A program made the position numbers and the translations under genes. Under the pieces are notes generated by a model. It did no database searches. It saw only the letters and a program-made list of their open reading frames with translations, and was not told the origin of the DNA. From Flavobacterium sp. N2270 (GTDB taxonomy: Bacteria; Bacteroidota; Bacteroidia; Flavobacteriales; Flavobacteriaceae): a stretch of 64,000 nucleotides of DNA. Shown here piece by piece: positions 52,963-61,388 of this stretch. The stretch spans positions 930,001 through 994,000 of the forward strand of contig NZ_CP110005.1 of assembly GCF_025947225.1 (NCBI RefSeq), in the 5' to 3' direction. Each line of letters starts with the position of its first letter. Position 1 is the first letter of the stretch.

Positions 52963-54105
52963 ATGAAGTTAGATAGAAAAGAAATATTAAAAGCATTAGA
53001 AACTATTTCTGTTGCTGGAGAAGGTAAAAATATGGTTGAAAGTGGTGCGGTTCAAAACGTAATCACTTTTGGAGATGAAGTAGTAGTAGATCTTACATTG
53101 GCAACACCTGCTTTGCATATTAAAAAAAGAGCTGAAGTTGATATTATGAAAGTAATACATGAAAAAGTGTATGAAAAAGCGAAAGTAAAAGTAAATATAA
53201 AAATTGAAGCTCCAGAAAAACCAGAAATTCCAAATCAAATTAAAGGGAAAGCAATTCCTGGAATAAGTAATATTATTGCTGTTTCATCTGGTAAAGGTGG
53301 AGTTGGAAAGTCTACAGTTACTGCAAACTTGGCAGTTACTTTGGCAAATATGGGTTTCAAAGTTGGTGTTTTAGATGCTGATATTTACGGGCCATCAATG
53401 CCAATAATGTTTGATGTTGAGCAAGCAAAGCCAACATCGGTAGAAATTGATGGGAAATCAAAAATGCAACCGGTTCAAAGTTATGGTGTAGAAATTCTTT
53501 CTATTGGATTTTTCACAAAACCAGACCAAGCGGTAATTTGGCGTGGACCTATGGCTGCAAAAGCATTAAACCAAATGATTTTTGATGCCAACTGGGGAGA
53601 AATTGATTTTATGTTAATTGATTTGCCACCAGGTACTGGAGATATTCACCTTTCAATTATGCAATCGTTACCTATTACAGGGGCAGTTGTAGTAAGCACA
53701 CCTCAAGCTGTTGCCTTGGCAGATGCTAAAAAAGGTGTTGCCATGTTTGCTAATGAAAGTATCAACGTTCCTGTTTTAGGAATTATTGAAAACATGTCTT
53801 ATTTTACACCTGAAGAATTACCAAATAATAAATATTATATCTTTGGAAAAGAAGGTGCTCGTAATTTAGCACAAGATTTAGAAGTTCCGTTTTTAGGTGA
53901 AATTCCATTAGTTCAAAGTATTCGTGAAGCTGGAGATTATGGTCGTCCAGCAGCCCTGCAAACGGCTTCTCCAATTGAGAAAGCTTTTGAGGATTTAGCA
54001 AGAAATGTTGTTGCAGAAACAGTAAGTAGAAACGAAGCTTTGCCACCTTCTGAAGCAATAAAAATAACAACAATGGCAGGATGTTCTGCTGTTAAAGGAA
54101 AATAA
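52963..54105 (+). CDS. Mrp/NBP35 family iron-sulfur cluster carrier ATPase
   Basis: A 380-residue P-loop ATPase. N-terminal MIP18-like (DUF59) domain (about 1-85), then the deviant Walker A ISSGKGGVGKSTVTANLA-type loop (SSGKGGVGKST), GVLDADIYGPSMP and LIDLPPGTGD. The usual C-terminal CxxC pair is not evident, and the C-terminus ends MAGCSAVKGK. It loads Fe-S clusters onto target proteins. One base separates it from the NifU gene, supporting a Fe-S role. Confidence 0.93.
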   Translation: MKLDRKEILKALETISVAGEGKNMVESGAVQNVITFGDEVVVDLTLATPALHIKKRAEVDIMKVIHEKVYEKAKVKVNIKIEAPEKPEIPNQIKGKAIPGISNIIAVSSGKGGVGKSTVTANLAVTLANMGFKVGVLDADIYGPSMPIMFDVEQAKPTSVEIDGKSKMQPVQSYGVEILSIGFFTKPDQAVIWRGPMAAKALNQMIFDANWGEIDFMLIDLPPGTGDIHLSIMQSLPITGAVVVSTPQAVALADAKKGVAMFANESINVPVLGIIENMSYFTPEELPNNKYYIFGKEGARNLAQDLEVPFLGEIPLVQSIREAGDYGRPAALQTASPIEKAFEDLARNVVAETVSRNEALPPSEAIKITTMAGCSAVKGK

Positions 54106-54106
54106 G

Positions 54107-54346
54107 ATGAACAAAGAAGAAATTGTAATTGGTGTTGAAAAAGCGTTAGAAGAAATTCGTCCTTTTTTAAATTCTGATGGAGGTGATATTTCATTAGTTG
54201 AAATTATAGATAATAAACACGTTAAAGTTCGTTTAGAAGGTGCTTGTACAAGTTGTAGTTTAAGTATTAGTACTATGAAAGCGGGTGTTGAAACAACAAT
54301 TAAAAAATTTGTTCCTCAAATTGAGACCGTAGAAAATATTGCTTAA
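54107..54346 (+). CDS. NifU-family Fe-S scaffold protein
   Basis: A 79-residue NifU C-terminal-type domain. The cluster-binding C47-x2-C50 lies in EGACTSCSLSISTMKAG, after the LNSDGGDISLVEI strand. It assembles or carries Fe-S clusters, probably with Mrp just upstream. Full-length as a single-domain member. Confidence 0.94.
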   Translation: MNKEEIVIGVEKALEEIRPFLNSDGGDISLVEIIDNKHVKVRLEGACTSCSLSISTMKAGVETTIKKFVPQIETVENIA

Positions 54347-54427
54347 TTTTTTTAGTATGATAAAAGTCATATTAAAAAAGAGTAATATTTTACAACTTTG
54401 TAACATCAATATTTCAACTTATAAAAA

Positions 54428-55480
54428 ATGATTGAAACAGATATACTAATAATTGGTGCAGGTCCAACAGGACTTTTTACCGTTTTTGAAGCAGGATTAT
54501 TACAATTAAAATGTCATATTATTGACGCTTTGCCTCAGCCAGGAGGGCAATTAGCTGAATTATATCCAAAAAAACCAATATTTGATATTCCAGGTTATCC
54601 AGAAGTTTTAGCAGGTGATTTGGTAACTAATTTAATGGAACAAATTAAACAATTTGAACCAGGTTTTACGTTGTCACAAACTGCAGAAACTATTGATAAA
54701 TTAGAAGATGGTACTTTTATTGTTACTACAAATAAAGGGGTAAAACATCATGCCAAAGCCGTTGCAATAGCAGGGGGGTTAGGTACTTTTTCACCAAGAA
54801 AACCTCAATTAGAAAATATTGAATTCTATGAAGAAAAAGGAGTAGAGTATTTTGTAAAAGATCCTGAATTGTTTAGAGATAAAAAAATCGTAATCGCTGG
54901 TGGTGGAGATTCTGCTTTAGATTGGAGTGTTTTCTTAGCAGATGTTGCTTCTTCAGTTACTTTAGTCCACAGAAGAAACGAATTTAGAGGAGCTTTAGAT
55001 TCTGTAGAAAAAGTACAAGAATTAAAAAAATTAGGTAAAATTAACTTAATTACTCCAGCAGAAGTTGTTGCCGTTCATGGTGAAAATCATATTGAAGCCT
55101 TAACATTAGAAAACGAAGGTGTTCAACAAAAAATAGAAACGGATTTCTTTATTCCACTTTTTGGATTGACTCCAAAACTAGGAGCCATTGCTAATTGGGG
55201 ATTAGAAATTGAGAAAAACGCTATCAAAGTAAACAACGCTTTAGATTATCAAACCAACATCGACGGAATTTATGCCATTGGTGATGTAAATACGTATCCA
55301 GGAAAATTAAAATTGATTCTTTGTGGTTTTCACGAATCAACGTTAATGTGTCAAAGTGTTTATAATAGAATCAATCCAGGAAAACGTTATGTGTTAAAAT
55401 ACACAACAGTTTCAGGAGTTGATGGTTTTGATGGAACAAGAAAAGAAGCTGAAAAAGCAGTGGTTAAATCAATCGACTAA
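54428..55480 (+). CDS. Thioredoxin reductase-like ferredoxin-NADP+ reductase
   Basis: A 350-residue two-dinucleotide flavoprotein. FAD motif ILIIGAGPTGLFTVFEA (N-terminus), NAD(P) motif VIAGGGDSALDWSVFLA, and GIYAIGDVNTYPGK near the C-terminus. No redox CxxC is present, so it is the TrxR-like FNR type rather than thioredoxin reductase. Its stop overlaps the ferredoxin ATG by 1 base, supporting electron transfer between NADPH and that ferredoxin. Confidence 0.92.
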   Translation: MIETDILIIGAGPTGLFTVFEAGLLQLKCHIIDALPQPGGQLAELYPKKPIFDIPGYPEVLAGDLVTNLMEQIKQFEPGFTLSQTAETIDKLEDGTFIVTTNKGVKHHAKAVAIAGGLGTFSPRKPQLENIEFYEEKGVEYFVKDPELFRDKKIVIAGGGDSALDWSVFLADVASSVTLVHRRNEFRGALDSVEKVQELKKLGKINLITPAEVVAVHGENHIEALTLENEGVQQKIETDFFIPLFGLTPKLGAIANWGLEIEKNAIKVNNALDYQTNIDGIYAIGDVNTYPGKLKLILCGFHESTLMCQSVYNRINPGKRYVLKYTTVSGVDGFDGTRKEAEKAVVKSID

Positions 55481-55809
55481 TGACTGACGTTACAATATTT
55501 ATCACCGATAGAAATGGAGTTAAACATGAAGTTTTAGCACCAACAGACATGAACATGAATGTTATGGAACTAATTCGTTCGTATGAATTGGCAGAAGAAG
55601 GAACAGTAGGTGTTTGTGGTGGAATGGCTATGTGTGCCTCATGTCAATGTTATGTTTTGAATGATGTTTTAAAAACAGAACGCAATGATGATGAAGAAGC
55701 AATGCTGTCAGAAGCTTATCATGTAAAAGAGAATAGTAGGTTAGGTTGCCAAATTCATATTGATGAAAATCTTGACGGTCTCGAAATTGAAATTGCACCA
55801 GAACAATAA
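55480..55809 (+). CDS. 2Fe-2S ferredoxin
   Basis: A 109-residue plant/adrenodoxin-type ferredoxin. The cluster ligands are C46, C52, C55 (CGGMAMCASCQC) and C90 (RLGCQI), with an extra C57. The C-terminal HIDENLDGLEIEI is typical of the adrenodoxin-like group. It is translationally coupled to the reductase gene and terminated by a 32-bp palindromic hairpin. Confidence 0.93.
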   Translation: MTDVTIFITDRNGVKHEVLAPTDMNMNVMELIRSYELAEEGTVGVCGGMAMCASCQCYVLNDVLKTERNDDEEAMLSEAYHVKENSRLGCQIHIDENLDGLEIEIAPEQ

Positions 55810-55813
55810 AAAC

Positions 55814-55845
55814 AAAAAAGCGAGATGAATTCATCTCGCTTTTTT
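55814..55845. terminator. Bidirectional terminator, ferredoxin / DUF6686
   Basis: A 32-bp perfect palindrome: six A, GCGAGATG, AATT loop, CATCTCGC, six T, with further T after it. It resembles the HmuY terminator at 60452-60480 (both AAAAAGCGAGAT at the left arm). Confidence 0.9.
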
Positions 55846-56193
55846 TTAGTTTAAATGTATTGGGTAATCTATATCAGTCATAGAAAGATATTCCTTAGGC
55901 TTTGTAATATCTAGTAAAACCAAAAGTTCAAAGACTTCGTATCGTTCTAACAAGATCATAAAGTTAGTTTGCAAAGTGGGTATCGGAATCTTCTTTTGAT
56001 AAATAGAATTTTCATATTCTTTTTCCCAATAATCACAATCAATATTTTTTAAATACTTAAATAAACTATCTAATTCTTCAGGGGTTAGATTGAAGTTTAA
56101 ATTTTTATAAGAAAGTTGATAGGCTTTTAATTTGGCACAATATACCAAAAAACCATTTCTATTTTTCGTTAAGTATTTAAAATGATTGCACAT
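55846..56193 (-). CDS. DUF6686 family protein
   Basis: A 115-residue soluble protein with two Cys (C2, C19) and conserved-looking blocks MCNHFKYLTKNRNGFLVYCAKL and ITKPKEYLSMTDIDYPIHLN. I assign it to DUF6686 from memory of flavobacterial proteins of this size beside DUF6607 genes, with moderate confidence. No signal peptide. It begins 5 bases after the DUF6607 gene, so the two are an operon. The Cys/His-rich N-terminus (C2-x-H4) could bind a metal or haem, which is a guess. Confidence 0.65.
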   Translation of the reverse strand: MCNHFKYLTKNRNGFLVYCAKLKAYQLSYKNLNFNLTPEELDSLFKYLKNIDCDYWEKEYENSIYQKKIPIPTLQTNFMILLERYEVFELLVLLDITKPKEYLSMTDIDYPIHLN

Positions 56194-56198
56194 GATTT

Positions 56199-57089
56199 TT
56201 ATTTTACAAATGAATCGATAATTTTATCTGTTTCTGCTTTACTTGCTGTTGGTTTTAAGTCAAATAAGTGCATAAATAAAGGTTTTTTATCTACGCTACT
56301 TTCTAAGTTAATGTCTTTGTCAGCATCAAATACTGATTGCCATTTGGTCCTTACATTTTTCCAAAGTGCTCCATTTTCTTTCCACCAATTTTGCGCAGCT
56401 TTACATTTTGAATCTTCAACTTTTACATATAAATCTAATCCTTTTTCTTGAGCTAATTCAGTGTCATTTCCCTTGTCATCACGAACTAATTTTCGGTTGT
56501 CTTGTTCGTGTAACCAACCATAATCTGTTATTTCATGAATGTTTCTTCTTTCCATAACATTATAGTCATTTCTTATGGTGTGTTCTCTTCTTGGTAAAGG
56601 AGCATCGGTAACATTCATCCAATAATCTTTTCCATCTTTATGAATCCATGTTCCTGTTCCTTCATATCTTGGACTATCATCCACTTGATATACTTTTTGT
56701 GTCCATTGTCCTTTCACATCTTTAGGATTTAATTTTTCATACTTCCAAGTTTTGTCTTTAAAGAACTGATAAAATTCTTTGTTTTCAAACATCCAATCTT
56801 GTCTCCAATGTTTAATAATCATTTCATCATTTACAATTAATAAATGCTGTAAAACCAATTTATTTGGTGAATCCTCTACTAGTTCAACCCATTCTAAAGC
56901 ATGGTCTTTTTTTGTCGGTGAAGCTTTGTAAGTTGAGTCTTTGGTAGTTTGAAAAGTTTCCGTAAAATTAAATTCTACTTCATAACAACCACACATTTTT
57001 TTAATAGACGTAATGTCTTTTTGTTTGTCTTGTGCGTAACCAGCAGATAATGAAATTGTTGCTAATAAAAGAGCAAATGTTTTTTTCAT
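56199..57089 (-). CDS. DUF6607 family secreted protein
   Basis: A 296-residue exported protein: signal peptide 1-19 (LSAGYAQ), then a Trp/Asp/His-rich domain (KMCGCYEVEFNFTETF, YEGTGTWIHKDGKDYWMN, MERRNIHEITDYGWLHEQ). It matches DUF6607 as I remember it. Function unestablished. It is divergent from the haem-type TonB receptor and HmuY, which points to a role in haem or iron acquisition, perhaps in the periplasm. Confidence 0.8.
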   Translation of the reverse strand: MKKTFALLLATISLSAGYAQDKQKDITSIKKMCGCYEVEFNFTETFQTTKDSTYKASPTKKDHALEWVELVEDSPNKLVLQHLLIVNDEMIIKHWRQDWMFENKEFYQFFKDKTWKYEKLNPKDVKGQWTQKVYQVDDSPRYEGTGTWIHKDGKDYWMNVTDAPLPRREHTIRNDYNVMERRNIHEITDYGWLHEQDNRKLVRDDKGNDTELAQEKGLDLYVKVEDSKCKAAQNWWKENGALWKNVRTKWQSVFDADKDINLESSVDKKPLFMHLFDLKPTASKAETDKIIDSFVK

Positions 57090-57136
57090 GATATTGTTTT
57101 TAGTTTAAATATTTCTGGTACAAAAATATTAAATTA

Positions 57137-57201
57137 ATTTAGAATAAATAAAAATAACATATATATTTGCACAAATAAATTTATTAAGACCAATTCTAAA
57201 T
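57137..57201. promoter_or_regulatory. Promoter and flanking inverted repeat of the haem receptor
   Basis: The -7 element TATATTTG lies at 57162-57169. ATTTAGAAT (57137-57145) and its exact complement ATTCTAAAT (57193-57201) flank it, the second touching the ATG. ATTTAGAATAAAT (57137-57149) is also an interrupted palindrome on its own. A Fur-type or similar metalloregulator site is possible. Confidence 0.4.
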
Positions 57202-57202
57202 A

Positions 57203-59314
57203 ATGAAAAATTTACTGTTTCTTTTCTTTTTCATCACTTTTTCAAACTTAATTTTTTCTCAAGAAATAAATGTTGATTCCTTAAAAATTAACCAGTTAAA
57301 CGAAGTGGTTTTAACAGCTCAGATTGAACCTCAATCTTTAAAAAAATCAGTTCATAATGTAAAGGTTATTTCAGCAGAAGATATAGCAAACTTAGGAGCA
57401 AATAATTTAGGCGATATTTTAAATCAATACATAAACATAACCGTAAGACCAAGTAGTAGTTCTGGTAAATCAACCGTCTCTATGTTTGGTTTAGATGGTG
57501 GATATTTTAAAATTTTGGTGGATAACGTGCCTTTAGTAAACGAAAATGGATTAGGAAATAACACTGATTTATCCCAAATTAACTTAAATGACATTGAGCA
57601 AATTGAAATTATTGAAGGTTCAATGGGCGTTACACATGGAGCAAATGCTGTTTCTGGAGTTTTAAATATCATTACAAAAAAATCTACTAAAGAAAAATGG
57701 AACATAACTGCAACGGTTCAAGAAGAAACGGTTGGAAAAGAATTTGCTCTTTTTGAGGAAGGAAGACATATTCAAAACCTGAAAATTTCTCACAATATAA
57801 ACGACAATTGGTTTGTGAATTTGGGTTCTAATAGAAATGATTTCAAAGGTTTTTTAGGAGACAGAAACGGAAAAGACTACACTATTAACGATGGAACTCG
57901 TGGGTATAATTGGTTGCCAAAAGAACAATGGCAAAACAATGCGTTACTATCGTATAAAAAAAATCAATTTAGAGTATTTTACAAATTTGAATGGCTTGAT
58001 GAAGTAATAGATTTTTATGGTTCTGCCGCACAATCGGGTTTTAATACGCAATATGGTTCTTATAAGTATGGCGATGATGAAAGGTATTATTCCACAAGAT
58101 TTTACCATCATTTAAATGCTGTAGGAAAACTTTATAATCAACTAAATTATAACATTTCCTTTTCGCATCAGTATCAAAAAAGAGAAGTTGAAGCTTATCG
58201 ATATAATATTTCTGATGATGTTGAATTAAATAATTCCAAACAAAAAGACCAATCGATGGAAGTTTTCTATTCTATTGGAACGTTAAGTAACTTTTTTAAA
58301 ACCAAAAAAGTTGATTTTCAATTAGGTTATGAAGCTGTAAAAAATAATGGGTTTGCAATTGTTGACGAAGAAGATAATCAGAAAAAAAACGTTTATAAAA
58401 ACATTGATAATATAGATTTTTTTGCCATTTCTGAAATCAACGTATCAGAATCATTTTCTGTTAGACCTGGAGCAAGATATTCTTTTCAATCTTTATTCGA
58501 AAATCAATATGCGATTTCGTTAGGAAACCGATTATTACTTCCTAAAAGATATGAAGTTAGAGCTTCAATTGGAAAATCATATAGAACACCAACGTTTAAT
58601 GAACTTTATACTCAAATTATTTTTGACGGACATTATTTTGTGGGGAACGAAGATTTAATTCCAGAAACCAGTACTTCTTATGAAGCAAGCATAAAAAAAC
58701 GATTTGATTTAACTCAAAAAGTAGACTTAAAATCAAATTTTAATGTGAGTTATCTAAATGTTGATGATAGAATTACAAGTGCTTTAACAGGTTTTGAAGG
58801 AGCAACTCCTATTTATGAATACATCAACATCAGTAAGTTTAAAAGTATAAATTTTGCCTTATCCAATGCTATTCAATCTGAAAATTGGAAGTTTTCTTTA
58901 GGTGGTTCTTTAACAGGAATCTCAAGAACAATAGAAAATTTAGAATTCGTGTCAGATGATGAATTTTTATACAATTTTAATCTGAATTCAAGCATTTCAT
59001 ATACAGTTCCTAAATGGAAAACTACCTTTTCAACTTACTATAAATTCACAGGAAAAACGCAACAGTATTTATCGACTACTGATGGCTATGTTTTGTCAGA
59101 AATTGAACCTTATAGTTGGTTAGATGCATCGACAAGAAAACTATTTTATAACGATAGAATAGAACTTACTATTGGAGCTAGAAATCTTTTAGACATAAAT
59201 AACGTAAACCAATCCAACCTAAATCAAGGAGCTGGACATGCTGTTTCTTCTCAAGTTTTATTGGCCTACGGAAGAAGTTATTTTTTAAAATTAACCTATA
59301 ATTTAAATTTTTAA
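57203..59314 (+). CDS. TonB-dependent receptor, HmuR-like haem receptor
   Basis: A 703-residue outer-membrane transporter. Signal peptide 1-19 (IFSQ), no regulatory-like domain, plug near 50-155 (DILNQYINITVRPSSS, IEIIEGSMGVTHGANAVSGV) and a 22-strand barrel ending FLKLTYNLNF. Classical haem or siderophore receptor architecture. The haem call rests on the HmuY gene 20 bases downstream; no decisive haem-binding FRAP/NPNL motif is clear (the related NLDINN-type ending LLDINNVNQ is present). Confidence 0.85.
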   Translation: MKNLLFLFFFITFSNLIFSQEINVDSLKINQLNEVVLTAQIEPQSLKKSVHNVKVISAEDIANLGANNLGDILNQYINITVRPSSSSGKSTVSMFGLDGGYFKILVDNVPLVNENGLGNNTDLSQINLNDIEQIEIIEGSMGVTHGANAVSGVLNIITKKSTKEKWNITATVQEETVGKEFALFEEGRHIQNLKISHNINDNWFVNLGSNRNDFKGFLGDRNGKDYTINDGTRGYNWLPKEQWQNNALLSYKKNQFRVFYKFEWLDEVIDFYGSAAQSGFNTQYGSYKYGDDERYYSTRFYHHLNAVGKLYNQLNYNISFSHQYQKREVEAYRYNISDDVELNNSKQKDQSMEVFYSIGTLSNFFKTKKVDFQLGYEAVKNNGFAIVDEEDNQKKNVYKNIDNIDFFAISEINVSESFSVRPGARYSFQSLFENQYAISLGNRLLLPKRYEVRASIGKSYRTPTFNELYTQIIFDGHYFVGNEDLIPETSTSYEASIKKRFDLTQKVDLKSNFNVSYLNVDDRITSALTGFEGATPIYEYINISKFKSINFALSNAIQSENWKFSLGGSLTGISRTIENLEFVSDDEFLYNFNLNSSISYTVPKWKTTFSTYYKFTGKTQQYLSTTDGYVLSEIEPYSWLDASTRKLFYNDRIELTIGARNLLDINNVNQSNLNQGAGHAVSSQVLLAYGRSYFLKLTYNLNF

Positions 59315-59334
59315 TAACCATAAATATAATAATC

Positions 59335-60435
59335 ATGAAAAAACAATTTTACATTTTATCATTAATAACGCTCGTCTTTACATCATGTTCTAGTGATGAT
59401 TCTAATTCCTCAGCAACAACTAATATTGTTGAAGAAGCTGTAGTGTCACCATTATTAGGTGGGCCAAATCAACAAAATCAAGTATATATTGATTTAAGTT
59501 CTAATCAACAGACAGCAATTTCAAGAGATTCATGGGATTTAGGGTTTTCTACAGGAAGTGATTTTAGAGTTATCATAAACGGTTCTATAAAAATGGCTGT
59601 TAAACAAACAACTTCTACAGATATATCAGAAGTTCAAAATGAAGATGCATCAGTAGCGGTAGGTTATTCAACATACTCAACAATGGGTTATGTTGATAAT
59701 CCAACAGGTGTTTTACAAGGAGCTGGCTCTGGAGAAGGAACAGCAATTGCTGAAATTTCATCAAATAATGAAGATAACAAAGTTTATTTAGTAAATTTAG
59801 GATACGAAGTTGGAACAACAACACCAACAGTTGGTTCTGTTTCTACTGATGGAGCTGCTCGTGGTTGGAAAAAAATTAGAATCACTAAACAAGGCAACGA
59901 TTATGTTTTGCAATATGCTGATTTAAATGCTACAACGGCTCAATCTGTTACGATTTCAAAAACTACAGATTATAGTTTTGTATTTGTAAGTTTAGATAAC
60001 GGACAAATAGTAAATGTGCAACCAAAGAAAAATCAATGGGATTTAAATTTCACAGGATTTACTAATTATTTTCCATTTGGAGCTTCAAGTATTACTTATT
60101 ATTATTCGGATTTTGTAACTACAAATATGTTAGGAGGAACTCAAGTTTATGAAGTTTTAGCTACTGATGCTAATCAAACAGCAATAGAATTTGAAAACTT
60201 TTTAGCAACTGATATTAACGATACAAATTTCTCTACTTCATTGACCGATCAAAGAGTTATTGGTTCCAATTGGAGAAATGGTGGTGGACCAAGTTCTTTA
60301 CCAAGTATAAAAGACGATCGTTTTTATGTAGTGAAAGATGTTGAAGGCAATCTTTATAAACTTAGATTCTTAGCCTTAACAAACGATGCTGGAGAAAGAG
60401 GTTATCCAGTTTTTGAATATAAAATTTTGAACTAA
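59335..60435 (+). CDS. HmuY family haem-binding lipoprotein
   Basis: A 366-residue surface lipoprotein: signal peptide and lipobox FTSC (Cys 18) followed by SSDD, which resembles the lipoprotein export signal that sends Bacteroidetes lipoproteins to the cell surface. The body carries HmuY repeats (DSWDLGFSTGSDFRVIING, KKNQWDLNFTGFTNYF), a beta-rich fold that captures haem from host proteins in Porphyromonas. It forms an operon with the TonB receptor and ends at a bidirectional terminator. The haem ligands cannot be identified with certainty. Confidence 0.88.
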   Translation: MKKQFYILSLITLVFTSCSSDDSNSSATTNIVEEAVVSPLLGGPNQQNQVYIDLSSNQQTAISRDSWDLGFSTGSDFRVIINGSIKMAVKQTTSTDISEVQNEDASVAVGYSTYSTMGYVDNPTGVLQGAGSGEGTAIAEISSNNEDNKVYLVNLGYEVGTTTPTVGSVSTDGAARGWKKIRITKQGNDYVLQYADLNATTAQSVTISKTTDYSFVFVSLDNGQIVNVQPKKNQWDLNFTGFTNYFPFGASSITYYYSDFVTTNMLGGTQVYEVLATDANQTAIEFENFLATDINDTNFSTSLTDQRVIGSNWRNGGGPSSLPSIKDDRFYVVKDVEGNLYKLRFLALTNDAGERGYPVFEYKILN

Positions 60436-60451
60436 TATTATTTTTAAAACA

Positions 60452-60480
60452 AAAAAGCGAGATCTTAAATCTCGCTTTTT
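60452..60480. terminator. Bidirectional terminator, HmuY / DUF3050
   Basis: A 12-bp stem AAAAAGCGAGAT / ATCTCGCTTTTT has loop CTTAA and T-runs on both strands. It shares its arms with the terminator at 55814-55845. Confidence 0.9.
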
Positions 60481-60483
60481 GTT

Positions 60484-61266
60484 TTAATGAACTAATTCTT
60501 TTTTATGGATTTGCTCCTCAATAGCGTTCCATAATAATATTCTCTTTTCTAATGCTAAAATAGAAACTGTTTTTACTTCTTGCCATTTTTTATCATCATT
60601 ACCGCATAATTCATCTATCATTTTCATTGCCATTGGTCCGTGTTCGTCAGCGTCTAATTCAATATGTCTTTCAAAATAATAAATTAGCTTTGATAAATCA
60701 ACATCTGGAAAATTAGCTTGAAATTTTTTCAGTATAGCGGTAAACATTTCCGGTATTAAATCCTCTCTTCCAAAAGTAAATGCAGCCGCTATTTGATGTG
60801 TTTCGCCTTCTTCAATGACTCTAAAAGTAAAGTCTAAAAACTCTTTTACATTGGTATGTAGTTCACTTTGTTTAATGGAAACAAAAATATTTCTTGTTTC
60901 AACAACATCATGTAAGAAGTTTTCAATAGGAGTTGTGTTAGCGCCACAAGCTTTCATGGCGTCAATATACAATTCATAATGACTCTTTCTATTTCCATCT
61001 AAATCAATATCGGTTTCTTCTGCAACTACAATCTCGTTTATTAAATAGCGAGTTTCAGGATTCCCAACAGGAATCCATGGAGTTGTTGTGCAAGTAAGTT
61101 TACTTTGCAAAGCTTTTAAGAGCGACATAAAATCCCATACGGCAAATACATGATTTTCTAAGAAACAACGTAGGTCGTCAATTGTTTTTATTTCATTATA
61201 TAAAGAATGATTTAATAATTCATCTTTATATTTTTGAATGCTTTGGTTAATAGTTTGGGTTTTCAT
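60484..61266 (-). CDS. DUF3050 protein (haem-oxygenase-like fold)
   Basis: A 260-residue all-helical soluble protein of DUF3050, which I recall is in the haem oxygenase-like clan. Possible metal ligands on four helices are E37/H39 (FLENHVFAVWDF), E98, E155/H157 (EGETHQIA) and E199/E203/D205/H209 (FERHIELDADEHG), the last with the D-x3-H spacing of haem-oxygenase-like diiron oxidases. It may be a diiron oxidase or a haem-handling enzyme. It is convergent with HmuY, sharing its terminator; that adjacency is suggestive but weak. Confidence 0.85.
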   Translation of the reverse strand: MKTQTINQSIQKYKDELLNHSLYNEIKTIDDLRCFLENHVFAVWDFMSLLKALQSKLTCTTTPWIPVGNPETRYLINEIVVAEETDIDLDGNRKSHYELYIDAMKACGANTTPIENFLHDVVETRNIFVSIKQSELHTNVKEFLDFTFRVIEEGETHQIAAAFTFGREDLIPEMFTAILKKFQANFPDVDLSKLIYYFERHIELDADEHGPMAMKMIDELCGNDDKKWQEVKTVSILALEKRILLWNAIEEQIHKKELVH

Positions 61267-61334
61267 AACTGTATGTTTTAATATATTTACGAAATCTATT
61301 TAAGTTTAGATTTGCAAATAGTGTTCCAAAAATA

Positions 61335-61364
61335 AAAATGCTTCGTTAGATAACGAAGCATTTT
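61335..61364 (-). terminator. Terminator of the acyl-CoA dehydrogenase gene
   Basis: A 14-bp near-perfect stem AAAATGCTTCGTTA / TAACGAAGCATTTT with minimal loop is followed on the minus strand by TTTTTATTTTT. Confidence 0.85.
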
Positions 61365-61388
61365 GTATAAATTTTATCTATTGTTTAA

